The notes under the pieces: generated by a model
Database searches by the model: none
What the model was told of the DNA's origin: nothing
The model's input: only the letters and a program-made list of their open reading frames with translations
Assembly (NCBI GenBank): GCA_917880885.1
Contig: OU862908.1
Span: forward strand, 51,977,819 to 52,041,818
Reading direction: 5' to 3'
Source of the DNA: Limnephilus marmoratus
Taxonomy: Eukaryota > Arthropoda > Insecta > Trichoptera > Limnephilidae
Length of the DNA stretch: 64,000 nucleotides
Program-made: the position numbers and the translations under genes
In this document: in pieces, positions 34,225 to 45,797 of the stretch
Layout of the letters: every line of letters starts with the position of its first letter
Position numbering within the stretch: position 1 is the first letter of the stretch

Positions 34225-34406
34225 TTGTCACTAGTTACTCAGCCTAGTAACCACCCACCCCCACCCCGACTCGAGTGTCCAATACCTCTCATGTTTTATG
34301 ATGAAAAAAAAAATCACCGGAGAACAAAATGCCATCAACATTTTTACTCCAAATAAGATAGGAATTACTTGTTAAAGTACTCATGGACGCTTCTTAACAG
34401 CCTGTA
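34225..34406. mobile_element. Degenerate copy of the TACAGGGTG-type MITE
   Basis: The right half matches 44330-44446: AATCACCGGAGAACAAAATG, CATTTTTACTCCAAATAA, GTTAAAG and a decayed end CTTCTTAACAGCCTGTA. The left arm is largely lost. Confidence 0.65.
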
Positions 34407-36329
34407 TTATATTTAGTATATTCTTTCCAAGAGAATCGCAAGAGGAAATTCGTCACAATTTAAAGTAAATTTTCTCAAATGAAAGTTTCGGCGTGGGCGT
34501 AACACGTGGCTCCTAAGATTTCAAAAATGAAAGCTGCCATGTAGGTACAGTTCTTCTCAAGGACATAAAACAAAAACATTTCAAACATTTTACTATATTT
34601 CCACTTTTTTATAATACTGTGAACAAATAAGTTAAGAAAAAAATCACCCTTTTGTATAACTAATAAAAGGAAAACTCAAAAACAAGTACCTAGTTACGTA
34701 TTTTATAAAACCTAGATTTAATGCTTTCAGAAAAATATAATAACAATCTGTGATTTTTTCGCTGCAATATTTTTTGTGCTTTTCCGTGCGTGTATGCGTA
34801 CTTATATGTATATATACAAATAATCTAAGAATGTTGAGAATTCACCCACTTCTATCATTGGAAAATGTGGCTTCTGTAATAATGGAGGACTAAACTATAG
34901 AGAAGCGAACCAGCAACGCCCGAGTGGAAACCATTAACTCCCACAAACTCTCAAAACATTTTATTTTTGCCTGCGGCGCTTTTTTCCGTGCATTCTGTCT
35001 CACTGATTGTGCAGATGAGGGGGGGGGGGAGGGAGTTGAAGAAAAATATACTTTAAACAAGGTTAGGAACATCCGCGGCATACGATTCTGCTAGATACGA
35101 CACGAAACATGATGACGACGGGCGATCAGACGGGCAGTCATAAGCGTCCTGGCTGAGCAGGTTCGTACGCGCGCGACTCGACCCAAAAAATTGACATTGT
35201 CATATGGCCCGCTACCAAAGCTAATTGCTGACCGCTGATCTAGGATATTACAGAGATGAAGTGAGAAATCGGGAGATCTCCCGATGAATCGGTAAATTCG
35301 GGGACAGTAAGTAAGGGACAACCTCCTACGCGACGGAAAGGTACATGGAAGAAACACTGTCGGAGAGTTGACTGTCTTAAGTGTATTCGATTAGCCTCCA
35401 TTTACTTAAATAAACAACACAAGTTTAAAATTAAATGCTGAAAACACGGTAATTTCCTCAGGCAGCCCCCTGCATAAACTTAAATAATTTGTCATTGTAG
35501 TTTTGTTGTCTAGTGAAGCATTACGCAAGCAACCCACCTGGCGTTGCGAGTTGCGATGTGGGCTAATCCCCTTTTACATAATTTACTCAGTAATTATGGC
35601 TTTTAGTCTTAGTTACCGCTTATCGCTCGCGCCATGTTTAGTGGTAAGCTGCCCATCTACACTCTACACTAAACTTGCAAGCTTACGAGCCGTCTCTTCC
35701 GACGAGTTCACGGGTTCAACTTCAGGGAATTAGATAATTCTGCCCTATCATGTTTCCTGGGTGATTTCGAAATTAAAATTAAACGATGTGTTGCCTACAC
35801 GACACACATAAGGGAAAACAGATTGTATTTTGCACCCACTGTCCTAACCACAATTATTTTGTATAATAAATTGATGGTGTAGTAATGAGTTTAAATTGTA
35901 GCCACATCATTTTAGTCATTAATTTAATAGATAGTTAACCAAAATTAATGTGTTATAACCATCGATTACGATGGTTAGTTATTATAGCTGTTGTTGGTTT
36001 TTTAAATTATATTATTATTTCACGTAATAGTATATATTAACGATATTAACATCATGTGGCTAGGTTTTAAGTTCAGTATAAATATATTTATAAATTAATC
36101 AATTAAATTTCCTCCTTAAAACTGCGGAATATAAATGAGAATGCAGGTACAGATAAAAATTTCAAAAATAAACAAAATCATCTTCGTGCAAAGCCAAATA
36201 TACAGCGAGTGTTGATTCTTATTTGTATACTAAGTCATTATTAATTTCAGCTTGAAATTAGTTTTATTAAAAGGTTAGGTAAAGTTTTCTACAAAAAAAT
36301 ATAGTTCTTTTCAGGATAAGACGATAAAA
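34407..36329. other. No recognised gene or element
   Basis: Mostly AT-rich. Two moderately CpG-rich pieces (35080-35370 and 35500-35740) contain open frames of about 80 codons without recognisable domains or good splice sites. AGATCTCCCGATGAATCGG-type short repeats near 35270 are not informative. Confidence 0.4.
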
Positions 36330-36503
36330 CAAAAAATACAAGTGTGCAGTTCACACGGTGTAGAAGTGAAACCTTCAGAAAACTAAAATGGACAGGAGTG
36401 GGGAGGCTACGAAGCATCGCATTAAGAGGAGACCGATTATTCTATCTCATTCTCTCGCAGGCTAAATCCTTTGATGTATGTTTGTCTATTTTTAGTATCG
36501 TCT
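36330..36503 (+). repeat. Dispersed repeat H, copy 2
   Basis: See 29581-29755. This copy has a longer 5' part (GTGCAGTTCACACGGTGTAG). Confidence 0.7.
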
Positions 36504-36634
36504 TTACGTTTCATTGGGTTTCAAATCACAACTGTGCTAAAGAAGTTTTCACTTAAAAAAATGGCATGTGTTTATTAAAAAGAGATTTCGCTCTCAAAAT
36601 GGGGAAACGCTCTATGTATGTAAACGCTCTACAC

Positions 36635-37482
36635 CAGTGATAGGCAAAGTACGGCCCGCGGGCCACCACCGGCCCGCAAAAGTATTTAATCCGGCCCGCC
36701 GACGATCTTTCAAAATTATAAGTATACCCATTGTATACTATAAATTTCGATGGATCGTCGGCGTCAAAATATAATTATCGCGGGCTATTATAGCCAGCTG
36801 TATAAAGTAAATTATTTGAATTTGAAAAAGAAGCCATTTCTAGACTAGCCACGTAGTTCGTGTGTTGCGTTGCGATGCGAATTTGAAACTAGGTTTCAAG
36901 ATTTTAAGAATATTCAGTCATCGCTTGACGTTTTTTCAATGCCGGAGAATGTCCCTGCAGAATTGCAGTTAGAAATTGTTGAAATGCAGTGCAGCTCCCA
37001 TTTAAAACAATTGTTCTTATTCCGAAAAATTAGATTGTTGTAGAAAACTGCCGAAAACTGAATATCCAAAGATAATTGATCACGCCAAGAAAATAATATC
37101 GATGTTCGGGTCGTCGCGCGTCGTATGTCGGCGAACAGACGTTTTCGACCATGAAATTGCGGAAAAACTCCGTCAGAATTCGGTTAATTGATGAGCACAT
37201 TTTCTCGCTGCTAAAGGTTACTTCGTCGCAGCTCAAACCTGCATTTGAAGACATTATGGCCGATCAAAAACAATTTCATGTGTCTTACACACCAACCATA
37301 TCAGGGCCTTAAAATAAAAGTTAAATAATTGTAATCTGTAACTTATATTAGCGTTTGTGTGTAAAGTTTTATAATTAAAATATAGATTTTAAAACAAAAT
37401 GCATTTTGGCTATACTCCTGGCCCTCCTCTGACTTTTTTTTAAACTTTCTGGCCCGCCATGAAGAAAGTTTGCCCACCACTG
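36635..37482 (+). mobile_element. hAT element with transposase remnant
   Basis: A perfect 8-bp duplication CTCTACAC flanks it (36627-36634 and 37483-37490). Ends CAGTGATAGGCAAAGTACGG and, in reverse at the right, CAGTGGTGGGCAAACTTTC are inverted copies typical of hAT. Length 848 bp against 2.5-4 kb for a full element, so an internal deletion derivative. Confidence 0.85.
36888..37312 (+). pseudogene. hAT transposase C-terminus (dimerisation domain), broken
   Basis: Frame pieces RFQDFKNIQSSLDVFSMPEN (from 36891) and, after lesions, a GEQTFSTMKLRKNSVRIRL block followed by DEHIFSLLKVTSSQLKPAFE up to a stop at 37310-37312. This is the arrangement of the C-terminal hAT dimerisation region, resembling transposases related to GTF2IRD2-like proteins (family recollection). 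At least one frameshift near 37130 and loss of most of the catalytic part make it inactive. Confidence 0.75.
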
Positions 37483-37490
37483 CTCTACAC

Positions 37491-38002
37491 TATTTGTAAC
37501 AGCCACTCAATTCGTAAAACGTTCCCTCTTCATGAAACTAAATAATTGTTTCATAAAAGGCTTTTCTGAAATTTTACGGTATCATAAAACACTCGTAATA
37601 TTTTTTTAATGTACGGTGGAGAGTTCTTATTATAATTTAATATCTTTTCCGGATAGATAAACTATTTAAATATAGCATAAAAATGATGAAGCTCTCGAAC
37701 AAATACATTACATTAGTTAAAATTTCTTTTATATCAATTTATAGCTCCATTGTAAATTTTTGTTGATTTAATTCATTTCAGTACCTACACAGTTTATAAT
37801 AATTGTATTGTAATCTTTTTTTAATTAAAAATGATTTAATCTGCGTACTTAAAGGTACTTGAACCGTAAATGAATAAAAAAGACGAATAGCCGCACATAA
37901 CGTTTAAGAGATATAATCTACATTTATTTTTTTTTTTTATCGAAACGTCCAAAACCTAACATGAAAAATGGATCAGATTATTAGATTTTGACTAACTTTT
38001 AC
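37491..38002. other. AT-rich, no feature recognised
   Basis: No coding signal or repeat seen. Confidence 0.4.
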
Positions 38003-38175
38003 AAATAATAATAATAAAAACGTTTATTCATCGATAGATTTTTTACAATATTATACATTTTGTTCTTTTATCTTTGATAATATTGATGAAAAGGTCACTG
38101 TTCAGCTACAATTCAGGATTTCTTCAGGAAAGCAGCTGGTTTTTAGCAGTGCCTAAGATGAGAGATACGCGTACC
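38003..38175 (-). repeat. LINE 3'-end-like repeat G, copy 2
   Basis: Matches 13001-13175 (AATAATAATAATAAAAACGT edge, TTCAGCTACAATTCAGGATT, AGCAGCTGGTTTTTAGCAGT). Confidence 0.6.
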
Positions 38176-38186
38176 TTATTTATTTT

Positions 38187-38528
38187 TGTTTTTTTACATG
38201 AGCTCCACACAGGAGGCCCTGAGGAAAATAATTTCCCTCAGGGCCTATGTCATTTTTGGGGATGCTGTGTGGAGGGGTTTTTTTTTAGGAAAGGAAGGAG
38301 AGGAGAGTTCTGGGAAGGAAAAGGGTTTAAGGGGTGGGTAGGAATCTGGGGTTCAGTATGTCCTGGTCATCCGCCTCCAAGACCTAGACAAACCTTACCC
38401 CATGAACCCGGGCACCCCTGCTAAATCACCAAACGTAGCGAACCACTTGGGGTGACCTATGGCAGAGGTGTTGGTTATCCAATAAAGGTTCCCGGGGCGG
38501 CGGTACCCATTCCCGCCTCCCAAATTGT
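38187..38528 (-). mobile_element. SINE-like element B, near full-length
   Basis: Tail at the left with intact nested stem (CTCCACACAG/CTGTGTGGAG and GCCCTGAGG/CCCTCAGGGC), core CGTAGCGAACCACTTGGGGT at about 38435, family start CGCCTCCCAAATTG at the right end. Also has the AACCTTACCCCATGAACCCG segment. Confidence 0.85.
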
Positions 38529-38578
38529 AATATATAAATGTATGCTTAGATTTTTGATAAAGTGGAAAGTACAGTAAA

Positions 38579-39050
38579 GGCCTCCGTGGTCGAGAGGTAA
38601 GCCTCTTGACTTGCAATCCAAAGGTCGTGAGATCGAATCCCGTGCGCAAATAAATTTTATTTGATTAATTTGTGTTATTTCACAATTAATTCTCTTAAAA
38701 TAATATATCGTATATTTGCGCCGCGTTCCAGAATGGAAGATACTACTAATTTGTGGTATTTCACAATTAATTAATTAAAACTAATATATATTGTATTTGC
38801 GGCACGTTCTATATTGAAAGATACTCTCAGTATCGCCCTGGTGTAAGATCACCATTCAGAATTGAAACGGTGCTTGGAATGGCTTTGGCCGTCATTGATG
38901 ACCAGATCTGAACAGCCAGGTGCTTCCCCACCTTCTTCTGCCGCATTTCCTTCCTCACCCCACTACCTTCAGCCTCACAACATTGGGAATGTCATAGTCT
39001 CACTGACTTCGGACGGGCAGCTAGGGACTCATGCAAGGTATTCACATAAA
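38579..39050 (+). mobile_element. tRNA-derived SINE C, copy with internal duplication
   Basis: tRNA-like head at 38579-38650 (A-box GTGGTCGAGAGG, B-box GATCGAATCCC), then TTTATTTGATTAATTTGTGT and the body ending at GGTATTCAC plus a short A-run. A segment of about 95 bp (TTCACAATTAATT to GAAAGATACT) is present twice in tandem (about 38678-38830), a change not seen in the other copies. Confidence 0.8.
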
Positions 39051-39235
39051 AAAGTGAATTTAAAAATGTCTACAAATCATATAAAATCAAACGGATCTCA
39101 AGCGTCGTGAAAGGATTATTTGACTTTTAAAAACTCGGTTTAATCAATGTAAATCTAAACATGTTAAATTATATACATATATTTATTATTTACGACTTAA
39201 TCCTTAAAAACAAAACAAAAAAATACTTTATTTTA

Positions 39236-39507
39236 TTTTATTTTGAATCAGATCTTAAAACTATGGTCACCCTAAAAGTCTACATTAATGTACTACCTAG
39301 CGCCATCAGTTTAGTGGGTACCCATAATCTCAATCTGTAAGAAATACAACAATATTGTTCTTTCAAAATCTGTATAATTTTGTGTTATTTTGTTAACTTG
39401 TATAATTATTGTTAACCTCAACACAGGCTTGTCCTAGTGAGGTAACAAATTGTATTGTAAACATTTTTACCTACAGTGTAAAGAAACAATAAATAAATAA
39501 ATAAATC
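39236..39507 (+). mobile_element. Possible LINE 3' UTR with (AAAT)n tail
   Basis: GC-richer than its flanks and ending in AATAAATAAATAAATAAAT (39487-39506), the typical simple tail of insect LINEs. No coding frame. The upstream edge is a guess. Confidence 0.4.
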
Positions 39508-40348
39508 CTTGAATTTTCAATCGTAATTTTGTGCATTGAAGAAAACTGATATATAATTAATAAATTTAGCTTAAAAATAAAATTTAAAAAATATATTTTA
39601 AAACAGTAATTTTGCGATAGAGCATTATAATACTTAATATGGAACACAAAGATCAAAAAGTTGGCGTGTCGATTAAAAAGTAGACGAATTTATTTGTTTG
39701 ATATTAAAAAATACTTTTAATAAAATATAAGACCAATTATTCCATGATGGTAAATATAGTGAAAATTGTCAGTTGCTTCTAGTTGAAAGTTAATTGCCAA
39801 GTAGGTTCTTCCCTACTGTGCAGTCGATGGTTGGCGTGTTTAATAATTTCCTTTGTCCAATAATGTTAAGGAAAAAACAATAGCTGTCCATTTGAACAGA
39901 CAATTTCCTGACAAAGTTCCATTGTACTAAGTTGACAGGTTAATTAAACTGTTCTCAATAATATGGGTGGAAGACATATTGAGGAAATACGATCGATTTA
40001 ATATACACAATAACAGTGTGGGGGGGGGGGGGGTCAGCTTAATTTCATTTACAAGTAAACAGGTTTGAATATAATTGAAAACGATTAAGGCTTACGGGAA
40101 AGATGGCTATAAAATTACAGGACTTATTGACAGAGAAAATGGATTGGTCAATTTCCACTTTTTTAAGCCTTTGGACGCTAGCTTTTTTTGTACTGTAAAC
40201 ACAATAGTTTTTTTTTTTAAATTGTTTTATTACTTAATTACTTATTGATGTGTCGCATGTGATCTACGCATATTGAGGTGATATGTCAGTAAATATAATA
40301 GAAATTAATAGATCATACGTAAATTTGTGGGTATCTAGGTATTATTGT
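39508..40348. other. AT-rich, no gene; G-run
   Basis: A run of 14 G at 40020-40033. Otherwise nothing recognised. Confidence 0.45.
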
Positions 40349-40356
40349 CTTGAAAA

Positions 40357-40905
40357 TAGTGTCCGACCGAAACAGGACTTTCTACCAAAATGGAAACCGA
40401 AAACGAATCTTCAGTACCTGTCTAAGTTTCGGCCGAAACTAAAACTTTTTTAAACATGTTAATAATTTAATGTTTACTGAAATTTGGCTTATATTTTACA
40501 CTTATGCAGACAGTTAAGACGTGTTAATTAAATTAAAAAACTATATAACATTTTCTTCATATCACTACTATAAAACAAAAAAATAAACAAACATGTTAAC
40601 TACTTCTTGGAAAAAAAACTTGTCAATAATCAACATTTACATTATAAACGAAGTACCTCTTTAATTAAGTATTTTAATTAGCGGACCGGCCTGCGAACTC
40701 AGCTGATAATGGCGGGTGACACACGAGCCAGGAACTCAGCCGAAGTCAGCCGAACGACGCGCGATAATTCACGAATTCTCGAACGCAGTGTTCCGGTGCC
40801 GCCGAACGTTCGGCAGATTTTCTGCCGAAACCTAAACTGATGCCGAAATGAAATTTTTTTCCCGAAACATGCCGAAACCGAAACCGAACCTTCGGTCGGT
40901 CACTA
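40357..40905. mobile_element. hAT-like MITE with 8-bp target duplication
   Basis: Ends TAGTGTCCGACCGAAAC and GGTCGGTCACTA (reverse TAGTGACCGACCG) are inverted copies. A perfect 8-bp duplication CTTGAAAA flanks them (40349-40356 and 40906-40913). The right end has several GCCGAAAC repeats close to the terminus, a common subterminal pattern. 549 bp, no transposase. Confidence 0.85.
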
Positions 40906-40946
40906 CTTGAAAATTTATGCACCTTGATAGGAAAAAATTAATTCAA

Positions 40947-41282
40947 CTTTTTTTTTCAAAAGCTCCACATAGAAGGCTCTGAGGAAAAAAATCCCTGGAA
41001 GCCTGTCATCTTTTGGGATGCTATGTGGAGGGTTTTTTTTTGGAAAGGGAGGAGAAGAATTTCTGGGAAGGAAAAAGATGTGAGGGGTGGGTATAAATCT
41101 GGGGGTCAATGTGTCCATGAGTGACGAACGTATGATTCCATCCCTCCCACTGCGGTGCAAGGCAATGGGTCGAGAGTCCGGCTGGAGATCAAAAGGTCTT
41201 CCTCAACCAGACTCCCCCTATCCGGCCCGCCTAGTTGTAGGTGGGAAAACACAAACAAAAGTAGCCAAGACCTAGACAAAAG
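40947..41282 (-). mobile_element. SINE-like element B, 5'-truncated
   Basis: Tail at the left (CTCCACATAGAAGGCTCTGA), middle part shared with 24186-24655 (GGGTCAATGTGTCCATGAGT, ATCCGGCCCGCC), ends at CCAAGACCTAGACAAAAG; core and start are absent. Confidence 0.8.
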
Positions 41283-41692
41283 TTTTTTGCAAATTTTCAT
41301 AATTTTGTTTTATTTTCCTTAACAGAAGTGAATTTCCTGTCCGGGGCCCAATAGTTGAAACGTCGTATGTAAATTTAAGATGATTTTCTCACGAAAATGG
41401 TGCTATAGAAATCATCCAAACATTATTAAATTGGCAACATCACTTTTCTTGTTGATGCGTAGTTGAAAGGTAAAAAGAACCGGTTATCCATTTAGAAGTC
41501 TAGAAACTGACAACAAAATTCACACTTTTTTTAAGCGTCCACCATTCGCACGTGTTGTATAAAAAAAATAAAGCTTGCGTTCACATCACCGGCTGAACAG
41601 GAAAAAAGTTTAAAAAAAAGAATGTAAGTTTTTTTTTAAACAGTAAACTGTAATGTTAATTAAGTAAGATCATTTCAAAGCTGTACAAAGCA

Positions 41693-41861
41693 CTTGCATA
41701 CTGCTTACTAACAACGTATGCATGGACACTGGAGGTCTAGATTCGTTCAAAATAAATAAATGTAGCTTCGTTTAACAAAAAAAATTAGAATCTTGCGAGA
41801 GCCTTGAAGGAGTAACCATCAGTTACTTATACCAGGGCGGGTAAGAGGTGGATTACCTCCA
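41693..41861 (+). mobile_element. 169-bp R1-like 3' tail with 12-bp target duplication
   Basis: Consists only of the terminal domain of the R1-like element (CTTGCATACTGC to GGATTACCTCCA). Flanked by CTGTACAAAGCA at 41681-41692 and 41862-41873. Extreme 5' truncation of a LINE, or a small non-autonomous derivative. Confidence 0.8.
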
Positions 41862-42654
41862 CTGTACAAAGCAAGTTTACAAAAAACTGCTATTTTTTCA
41901 TTATTTTGTTGGTAAGCTTTTATCGATAAATTTAACCCAGGTACATGGAGGTTAACAAAGGTTAAATAAAATAAGACAGTTGTGTTAGCTTATGTTGGTT
42001 AGATAAAAAGTTTTATTTTTCCTTCAAATTATAAGAATGTAAAGGGAAGAAAAATATGCAAAGGAGGTAGGAGATGCTTTCAATACATTCTATAATCCTG
42101 CATTGATACATGTAAGCATTACTTCGTTTCGATATGTATGTTTGAAGATTATTATTAAGAATGTTGATTTTATGAAATTGGGTGTTTTACTGGGAAAAGA
42201 AATTAAGGGCCAGCTCTAGATGCGGGAAAATGAATTTTAAAAAACGGTTGGTCGTGTTGGTCTTGACGGTGTGTGGAATTTTATAAAATATTATTACCGG
42301 AAATTTGAAATTCTGTAAAAGACAATAAATCCAAAAATTACTTAAATATGTCATTTATCTCCGTTTCTTTTTCTCTTTCAATCTGCGTTGTCGAAATATT
42401 TCTAGGAATATAAGAGCGTCTTTTACGACGTGCATTTTAAGAGGATTTTTTCAGAAACATTAAAAATTAACTGACATTAAAGAAATTTGTAAAAAATGTA
42501 TTCCGAAAGATCTATTCAAAGTTATTTTATCATAAAAATTCATAATTATAAGTCTAAAAAACCGGAGATTTTTTTAACAATAAAAAACTTATTTTCTCCT
42601 TCGTGAACAAATAACATTTCAAATTTCCGTGATTGATATTATATATTATGTTTA

Positions 42655-42736
42655 TACAGGGTGTTAAGGGACGTACTTGACTTTAACCATTGATTCCTGA
42701 CATTATTTGGAGTAAAAAATGTAAATGAAATTTTGG
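42655..42736. mobile_element. Left end of the TACAGGGTG-type MITE, cut by the duplication
   Basis: TACAGGGTGTTAAGGGACGT onward, stopping at ATTTTGG where unit 2 begins. Confidence 0.85.
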
Positions 42737-42738
42737 TA

Positions 42739-44153
42739 AAAGTGAATTTCCTGTCCGGGGCCCAATAGTTGAAACGTCGTATGTAAATTTAAGATGATTT
42801 TCTCACGAAAATGGTGCTATAGAAATCATCCAAACATTATTAAATTGGCAACATCACTTTTCTTGTTGATGCGTAGTTGAAAGGTAAAAAGAACCGGTTA
42901 TCCATTTAGAAGTCTAGAAACTGACAACAAAATTCACACTTTTTTTAAGCGTCCACCATTCGCACGTGTTGTATAAAAAAAATAAAGCTTGCGTTCACAT
43001 CACCGGCTGAACAGGAAAAAAAGTTTAAAAAAAAGAATGTAAGTTTTTTTTTAAACAGTAAACTGTAATGTTAATTAAGTAAGATCATTTCAAAGCTGTA
43101 CAAAGCACTTGCATACTGCTTACTAACAACGTATGCATGGACACTGGAGGTCTAGATTCGTTCAAAATAAATAAATGTAGCTTCGTTTAACAAAAAAAAT
43201 TAGAATCTTGCGAGAGCCTTGAAGGAGTAACCATCAGTTACTTATACCAGGGCGGGTAAGAGGTGGATTACCTCCACTGTACAAAGCAAGTTTACAAAAA
43301 ACTGCTATTTTTTCATTATTTTGTTGGTAAGCTTTTATTGATAAATTTAACCTAGGTACATGGAGGTTAACAAAGGTTAAATAAAATAAGACAGTTGTGT
43401 TAGCTTATGTTGGTTAGATAAAAAGTTTTATTTTTCCTTCAAATTATAAGAATGTAAAGGGAAGAAAAATATGCAAAGGAGGTAGGAGATGCTTTCAATA
43501 CATTCTATAATCCTGCATTGATACATGTAAGCATTACTTCGTTTCGATATGTATGTTTGAAGATTATTGTTAAGAATGTTGATTTTATGAAATTGTGTGT
43601 TTTACTGGGAAAAGAAATTAAAGGCTAGTTCTAGATGCGGGAAAATGAATTTTAAAAAACGTTAGGTCATGTTGGTCTTGACGGTATGTGGAATTTTATA
43701 AAATATTATTACCGGAAATTTGAAATTCTGTAAAAGACAATAAATCCAAAAATTACTTAAATATGTCATTTATCTCCGTTTCTTTTTCTCTTTCGATCTG
43801 CGTTGTCGAAATATTTCTAGGAATATAAGAGCGTCTTTTACGACGTGCATTTTAAGAGGATTTTTTCAGAAACATTAAAAATTAACTGACATTAAAGAAA
43901 TTTGTAAAAAATGTATTCCGAAAGATCTATTCAAAGTTATTTTATCATAAAAATTCATAATTATAAGTCTAAAAAACCGGAGATTTTTTTAACAATAAAA
44001 AACTTATTTTCTCCTTCGTGAACAAATAACATTTCAAATTTCCGTGATTGATATTATATATTATGTTTATACAGGGTGTTAAGGGACGTACTTGACTTTA
44101 ACCATTGATTCCTGACATTATTTGGAGTAAAAAATGTAAATGAAATTTTGGTC
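42739..44153 (+). repeat. 1.41-kb tandem duplication, unit 2
   Basis: Second unit. It continues directly into the rest of the MITE (to 44446), so this unit holds the original right flank and the break point lies inside the MITE. Confidence 0.95.
43108..43276 (+). mobile_element. Second copy of the 169-bp R1-like tail (by duplication)
   Basis: Same insert with the same 12-bp flanks, carried along in unit 2; not an independent insertion. Confidence 0.85.
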
Positions 44154-44446
44154 TCCGGTGACTTTTTTGACCACCTTTTTTTTTCAAAATTTTTTTCTTC
44201 AAAATCAAAAAAAAAAAAAATTCTTCCCCATGTCGTCACTGGTCACTCAGCCGGGTGTCCGACGAACCCCTTACCCCGCCTCCAACTATTCAACAACACC
44301 ACTTTGTTAAATTTTTGTAGGAAAAAAAAAAAAAAAAAACATCATAAATGTCACCGGAGACCAAAATTTCATTTACATTTTTTACTCCAAATAATGTCAG
44401 GAATCACTGGTTAAAGTAAGTCAAGTACGTCCCTTAAAACCCTGTA
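44070..44446. mobile_element. MITE with ~95-bp TIRs and TA duplication
   Basis: Left arm TACAGGGTGTTAAGGGACG to TCTCCGGTGAC, right arm the reverse (GTCACCGGAGACC to CGTCCCTTAAAACCCTGTA). TA on both sides suggests Tc1/mariner-type movement. The centre (44165-44347) has long A and T runs and no transposase. A degenerate relative lies at 34225. Confidence 0.85.
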
Positions 44447-44570
44447 TAACACAGGTTTTCCTAGTGAAACTAAAAACAGATAATTTTTAAATTTAATATA
44501 ACATTATGCAAGATTATACCAGGTACTTACTTATATTATTATGCATAAGGAAGTGTTTGTATTATTGAGG

Positions 44571-44786
44571 TAAAACTTCTTTACGCACGCTTGACTTGGG
44601 GAGTAAGCTGGTGAATGCGTGACGAGAGCGTTACGAAAAGTGTGATCGGGCAAGGCGAATGGTCGTCCCTTTACGCACGTTTGACTTGGGGAGTAAGCTG
44701 GTGAATGCGCGACGAGAGAAGTTGAGAGGGAGATATAAGTTTGTGAAGTTTTACTTCAGTCGTGTGGTATAAAGCACACTCGTTTT
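44571..44786 (+). repeat. Dispersed repeat J, copy 2 (with internal duplication)
   Basis: TTTACGCACGCTTGACTTGG plus GGAGTAAGCTGGTGAATGCG occurs twice, about 96 bp apart (44580 and 44670). It ends with GTTTTACTTCAGTCGTGTGG and AAAGCACACTCG. It directly precedes a Harbinger-like coding fragment. Confidence 0.75.
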
Positions 44787-44986
44787 TTAAGAAAGAAATC
44801 GTAATTCGAAGGTCGATTTTACCTCGTAATTGGATAACTAGAAAAGCAAGCCCTAAAGCAAGTAATCATTTGTTAGTAGAGATGGGACAAAAAGAAATCA
44901 ATGGTTATAAAAATTATTTGAGCATGCTTCCGCAGAAATTTAATGAGCTACTCTCCAAAATTAATTATTCATCAAATCGAAACTAG
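44762..44986 (+). pseudogene. Fragment like N-terminus of a PIF/Harbinger (HARBI1-like) transposase
   Basis: 74-codon frame containing NWITRKASPKASNHLL, then INGYKNYLSMLPQKFNELLS. An N-terminal stretch of the form (Y/F)xNYLRMxxxxFxxLL is typical of Harbinger nucleases. Only this part remains; the DDE domain is absent. Assignment by motif memory, moderate. Confidence 0.45.
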
Positions 44987-45014
44987 CTTGCTCATAAACT
45001 CAATTGTTCAGACT

Positions 45015-45797
45015 TACTAAGAGCACACTAGGCTTGTTGAAAATATATCGATATATCGATGTATCGATATTTTTAATTAAATACATGGATATTTTTAGCC
45101 GATATATTTTGATCCGATGTATCGATTCAAAATATTCAATATCGAAAATTGTATCAAATACGATATTTTTTTTATTTATGTAACTAAAGTCACTAGAATC
45201 CAAAACCGTATAGGAACGAACGGAAAAAAGTAACTGTATTGGGTCAACTCATCTGGCGGTTGAAATTTTAACTAATAATAGCTTACAAATCTACTGTCTT
45301 TGCATTAGTATTTGAGATGTATGAGAAATGTATGCTATTTTTCGCAATTTTTTTATAAGCCACTCCTATGTGTTGGTTCCAATTGTCTACGATTATTAAC
45401 TATACCTTGTTCCATACACGAAGTCCTTTTTGACAGATTAATACGCCAATAGAATGTTACTGAGACACAGACAAACTTTGTATGCCTCTCAGTTTACATA
45501 TAAGTTAGAAGACAGCCTTTTCGTTTTTGATATTTTTGTAATTATTACCTAATAAAAATGAATACTGATAAAAATACCTTCATTTTTATTGAGATTTTTG
45601 TACATTAAAATAATGCACATTGTGTATAAAAATTACTATTGATAATATTGAGCTGAATATACTATTATTTTTAAAACGCAAAATATTTTGAAAATTTGAC
45701 CGAAATATCGATATTTTTTCCTCGACATATCGACGTCGATATTGATATTTTGATAAATATCGATATATCGATATTTTTTTCACTTTCGACATCCCTA
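45015..45797. mobile_element. Possible TIR element with TATCGATA-rich ends
   Basis: Left TAGGCTTGTTGAAA then ATATCGATATATCGATGTAT; right, in reverse, TAGGGATGTCGAAA then ATATCGATATATCGATATTT. The ends resemble each other in inverted order, but no 8-bp duplication is visible and TATCGAT-rich sequence aligns easily by chance. Confidence 0.4.

Larger units (their letters stand above)
41326..42738 (+). repeat. 1.41-kb tandem duplication, unit 1
   Basis: From AAGTGAATTTCCTGTCCGGG to AAATGAAATTTTGG, repeated at 42739-44153 with period 1414-1415 bp and roughly 1% difference (one extra A in an A-run; substitutions cluster late in the unit). It contains the short R1-like tail at 41693 and the first 80 bp of the MITE found complete at 44070. 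Confidence 0.95.

Noticed and set aside
45015..45797. Confident hAT element with TATCGATA ends
   Set aside because: The ends are similar, but no 8-bp duplication exists and the sequence is low complexity; listed only as possible.
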